Shown: piece by piece, positions 62,401 through 64,000 of the stretch
Layout of the letters: each line of letters starts with the position of its first letter
How positions within the stretch are numbered: the first letter of the stretch is position 1
NCBI GenBank assembly: GCA_034336665.1
Contig: CM067570.1
Span: forward strand, 23,765,002 to 23,829,001
Length of the DNA: 64,000 bases
DNA from: Luscinia megarhynchos
Lineage: Eukaryota > Chordata > Aves > Passeriformes > Turdidae
Direction of reading: 5' to 3'
Notes under the pieces: generated by a model
What the model was told of the DNA's origin: nothing
Database searches by the model: none
What the model saw: the letters and a program-made list of their open reading frames with translations, nothing else
Program-made: the position numbers and the translations under genes

Positions 62401-63679
62401 TTCTTTTATTGAGAAAAGGCAGAAAGCCTCCCTTTTGGAGCCTGGATGTATTTCTTTGATAGTTTTTTCTCAACAAGTTAGGCACACAATTTTTGGGCTG
62501 AAGCAGTGTCTTTTGGTGCTTCCATTCCTTTCGAGTGATGTGAAGTCTTCCCTACCAGAGCAGCAAGCAAATTTCACAGAACATTCTCAGAATTCGGCAC
62601 AATCTGTTTGTACATGATGGCCCTGGGTAGGGGATACACTGTGCAATAATAAGTGATGTCCATAAGCTGTGTTTATTTAGGATCTTAGGAATCCATCAGT
62701 GGTCTCCCTAACACCAGAGACATTTGCTGAATTAGTTCAGAGAAGAAAACGAGAGGAGATCTGGATGGTGGACTTCTACGCTCCGTGGTGTGGACCTTGT
62801 CAGGCTCTAATGCCAGAATGGAAGAAAATGGCCAGGGTAAATGACACTCTGCTTTTTTTCCTCTTCTGGGAAATTGCTGAGATGGCACAACTGCTTTCTT
62901 AAGAGAACTGTTAGCTGAGAAAATTTATGGAGTCTAATACTGCCACCAAAACAGGGAATTCCTACCTCAAAGTTTTGTATTGTTTCAAATATGAAGTTTT
63001 TATTTGGCTTTTTAAAAGCTTCAATACACTGATACTGTAGTCCAGTTTTTCATGTTGGTTACAAGTGTGTAAGGTCATTACAGTGTTCTCTCATTTGCAA
63101 AAGTAGTATTACTGCACTGACAACCCTCCCTGGAGGTGTTTCCAGGAATTTGAACTAGAAAATTTGGGGGGAAAAAAAGGGCTTTGGAAACACACCCATG
63201 ACTTCTGATACATTTAGAACTTGACTATGAGTTATAGCCAGGATTCAGTATTCTGTTGGAATGTCTGTGAAGTATTAGTAGCTCTGTAGGACACATTCAG
63301 TAATCATCAGCTTCCCTGCTGAACACAGTGTGTTCGGGACACAGGCCCACTGTGACACTGCTAGCACATCTGCACTGCACCAGGCTCGGGCACAGTTACT
63401 GAGCTGTGATGGGCACACTAAATAATCCCACTCGTGGGTGCCTTTGAGGTAAGGTAGGTGACTTGTGAGCCTTGTGAAGTATTACTGAAATTGTTGTAGT
63501 ATTGGTTAACATATTTGATGGTAGGTTTTCTTCTTTATTTTTCAGATGTTAAATGGATTAATCAGCGTAGGCAGTGTGGATTGTCAAAAGTACTATTCTT
63601 TCTGTCACCAAGAAAGTGTTCGGGGCTATCCTGAAATCAGACTCTTTCCTCAAAAATCAAACACAGCTCATCAATACTA
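47226..63679 (+). CDS. DNAJC10: DNAJC10 / ERdj5, ER disulfide reductase (partial, 17 coding exons)
   Basis: ER-lumenal co-chaperone that recruits BiP through its J domain and reduces disulfides of misfolded clients for ER-associated degradation. The main ATG (A at -3, G at +4) follows three upstream ORFs. Joined exons: 47226-47426, 49009-49174, 50904-50954, 52222-52304, 52489-52620, 53463-53556, 53775-53852, 55048-55091, 55437-55574, 56771-56860, 57610-57723, 58492-58606, 60360-60487, 60748-60864, 61601-61702, 62681-62836, 63546-63679. All junctions are GT-AG with matching phase. They give 647 residues plus two bases, against 793 in human. Domains: signal peptide about 1-31; J domain about 34-100 with HPD at 62-64; thioredoxin a1 CSHC at 158-161; two thioredoxin-like b domains without CXXC; a2 CPPC at 480-483; a3 CGPC at 588-591 (CHPC in human as I recall). 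The fourth active domain and KDEL tail lie outside the window. No frameshift or stop was seen, so it is an intact gene. Confidence 0.97.
49009..49174 (+). CDS. DNAJC10: DNAJC10 exon 3: rest of J domain
   Basis: Residues 68-122 plus one base. Helices III-IV of the J domain ([20 protein letters not shown]), then the EDQQQGG linker, which is one residue longer than human. The N-terminus is one residue shorter, so the later numbering is the same as human. Confidence 0.95.
50904..50954 (+). CDS. DNAJC10: DNAJC10 exon 4: acidic linker
   Basis: A 51-base exon encoding [17 protein letters not shown], linking the J domain to thioredoxin a1. Begins and ends in phase 1. Confidence 0.93.
52222..52304 (+). 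CDS. DNAJC10: DNAJC10 exon 5: thioredoxin a1 active site
   Basis: Residues 140-167 with the CSHC redox motif (Cys158, Cys161), the same motif as in human ERdj5. Confidence 0.95.
52489..52620 (+). CDS. DNAJC10: DNAJC10 exon 6: thioredoxin a1, second half
   Basis: Residues 168-211, with the thioredoxin-fold cis-proline region ([10 protein letters not shown]). Phase 0 at both ends. Confidence 0.95.
53463..53556 (+). CDS. DNAJC10: DNAJC10 exon 7
   Basis: Residues 212-242 plus one base ([14 protein letters not shown]...VTELWA). End of a1 and entry to the first non-catalytic thioredoxin-like domain. Confidence 0.94.
53775..53852 (+). CDS. DNAJC10: DNAJC10 exon 8
   Basis: Residues 243-268, in the b1 domain. 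Two GT sites are close together (53853 and 53857). The first keeps the frame with exon 9 (ERG-DCLSHQ) and is the one chosen. Confidence 0.92.
55048..55091 (+). CDS. DNAJC10: DNAJC10 exon 9
   Basis: A 44-base micro-exon, residues 269-283 ([15 protein letters not shown]), between acceptor tttgcag and donor TTG|GTAAGC. It restores phase 0. Confidence 0.93.
55437..55574 (+). CDS. DNAJC10: DNAJC10 exon 10
   Basis: Residues 284-329, b1 domain, including [11 protein letters not shown] and [10 protein letters not shown]. The catalytic CXXC is absent here, as in the family. Confidence 0.94.
55905..56197 (+). repeat. CR1 LINE 3' end in DNAJC10 intron 10
   Basis: Plus-strand CR1 motifs in order: 'gtctcttctcccaagtgaaa', 'gataggacaagaggaaatgg', 'gtgaggcattggaactggcc', then 'ggactcagtgatcttaaagc' and 'tgattctgtgatctgtgatg'. 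It is in the same orientation as the gene. A 138-codon antisense frame across it is not a gene. Confidence 0.85.
56771..56860 (+). CDS. DNAJC10: DNAJC10 exon 11
   Basis: Residues 330-359, linker into the second thioredoxin-like b domain ([20 protein letters not shown]). Confidence 0.94.
57610..57723 (+). CDS. DNAJC10: DNAJC10 exon 12
   Basis: Residues 360-397, b2 domain ([17 protein letters not shown]). The WLLFF strand occupies the place of the redox strand in active domains. Confidence 0.94.
58492..58606 (+). CDS. DNAJC10: DNAJC10 exon 13
   Basis: Residues 398-435 plus one base, end of b2 ([20 protein letters not shown]). Confidence 0.94.
58607..60359 (+). other. DNAJC10 intron 13
   Basis: Longest intron in the window (1753 bases). 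It contains a 23-base tandem duplication at 59137. Nothing else recognised. Confidence 0.7.
59137..59181. repeat. Tandem duplication of a 23-base unit
   Basis: GTTACTATGTACTGCTGAAA plus GGT is followed at once by a second copy that matches at 22 bases. A recent slippage or replication duplication, likely variable between individuals. Confidence 0.85.
60360..60487 (+). CDS. DNAJC10: DNAJC10 exon 14
   Basis: Residues 436-478, start of thioredoxin a2 up to VDFFAP, directly before the active-site cysteines. Confidence 0.95.
60748..60864 (+). CDS. DNAJC10: DNAJC10 exon 15: thioredoxin a2 active site
   Basis: Residues 479-517 with WCPPC (Cys480, Cys483), identical to the human motif. Confidence 0.96.
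61601..61702 (+). CDS. DNAJC10: DNAJC10 exon 16
   Basis: Residues 518-551, with the cis-proline loop ([11 protein letters not shown]) of a2. Confidence 0.95.
62681..62836 (+). CDS. DNAJC10: DNAJC10 exon 17: thioredoxin a3 active site
   Basis: Residues 552-603 with WCGPC (Cys588, Cys591). Human ERdj5 has CHPC here as I recall, so this protein has a classic thioredoxin CGPC motif in its third active domain. Confidence 0.95.
63546..63679 (+). CDS. DNAJC10: DNAJC10 exon 18
   Basis: Residues 604-647 plus two bases, second half of a3 ([14 protein letters not shown]). Donor TA|GTAAGT. The next exon lies beyond the window. Confidence 0.94.
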
Positions 63680-64000
63680 GTAAGTACATTGCTTCAGTTT
63701 GGGAAGCATTCCATGATGTGAAACAAGACATATACACCTCTTCTGTTGTGTAGAAGAGGTTTATCACAGGTATTAAAATAGGCTGGTAGGATATTACTGT
63801 ACTGGATACTATTGGCTTTGTTACTTCAAACTACTGATTTTATTTTTTCCATTTCAGTACTTTGAAATCACACAGGAATCTTAATTTTTATTTCTTCTCT
63901 TTCTTGTCCTGGTCTTCTAGTCCTTAATTTTGTAGGTTTTAATTGTATTTATGAGACCTTTCATTTATTCAGATTTGAAAGCAGGGTCAAAATATATGCT

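Larger units (their letters stand above)
60865..63545 (+). other. DNAJC10 introns 15-17
   Basis: Introns 60865-61600, 61703-62680 and 62837-63545. A plus-strand frame at 62273-62617 lies wholly in intron 16 and has no splice sites that would keep the DNAJC10 frame. Nothing else recognised. Confidence 0.65.

Overview
The window is vertebrate nuclear DNA, almost certainly from a bird and probably a songbird. Evidence: GT-AG introns, an AT-rich background with sharp CpG islands, several 3' ends of chicken-repeat-1 (CR1) LINEs, and a solo LTR of a type I recognise from passerine endogenous retroviruses. There are no bacterial features, CRISPR arrays or operons.

Layout. (1) About 1-7.4 kb is AT-rich intergenic DNA with CR1 fragments and a piece of an LTR. 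(2) About 7.4-9.8 kb holds a CpG island followed by an intronless copy of PRPF38A, a spliceosomal B-complex factor. The PRP38 core is open, but one net extra base near 8932-8935 puts the arginine/serine-rich tail out of frame. (3) 10.1-10.8 kb is a solo LTR; with a fragment of the same family at 6.2-6.4 kb in the opposite orientation it brackets the retrocopy. (4) About 10.8-46.2 kb is a gene desert with degraded CR1 copies, simple repeats and a few unexplained open frames on the minus strand (26.1-26.3, 33.4-33.8 and 35.2-35.5 kb). (5) About 46.25-64 kb is the 5' four-fifths of DNAJC10 (ERdj5), the J-domain disulfide reductase of the endoplasmic reticulum, on the plus strand. It has a CpG-island promoter, a non-coding first exon and 17 coding exons covering residues 1-647. 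The last exons (fourth redox-active thioredoxin domain and ER-retention tail) lie beyond the right edge.

Function. DNAJC10 is the only gene here whose activity is beyond doubt. Its promoter has an exact unfolded-protein-response element core (CCACGTCA) and its leader carries three short upstream ORFs, which fits a stress-controlled ER chaperone. The PRPF38A copy is the main oddity: an apparently old retrocopy with a long CpG-island promoter and a nearly intact frame, which could make a tail-less PRP38 core protein or be a decaying pseudogene. In mammals PDE1A lies upstream of DNAJC10 in head-to-head orientation; I found no PDE1A exon here. I found no undescribed multi-gene system.
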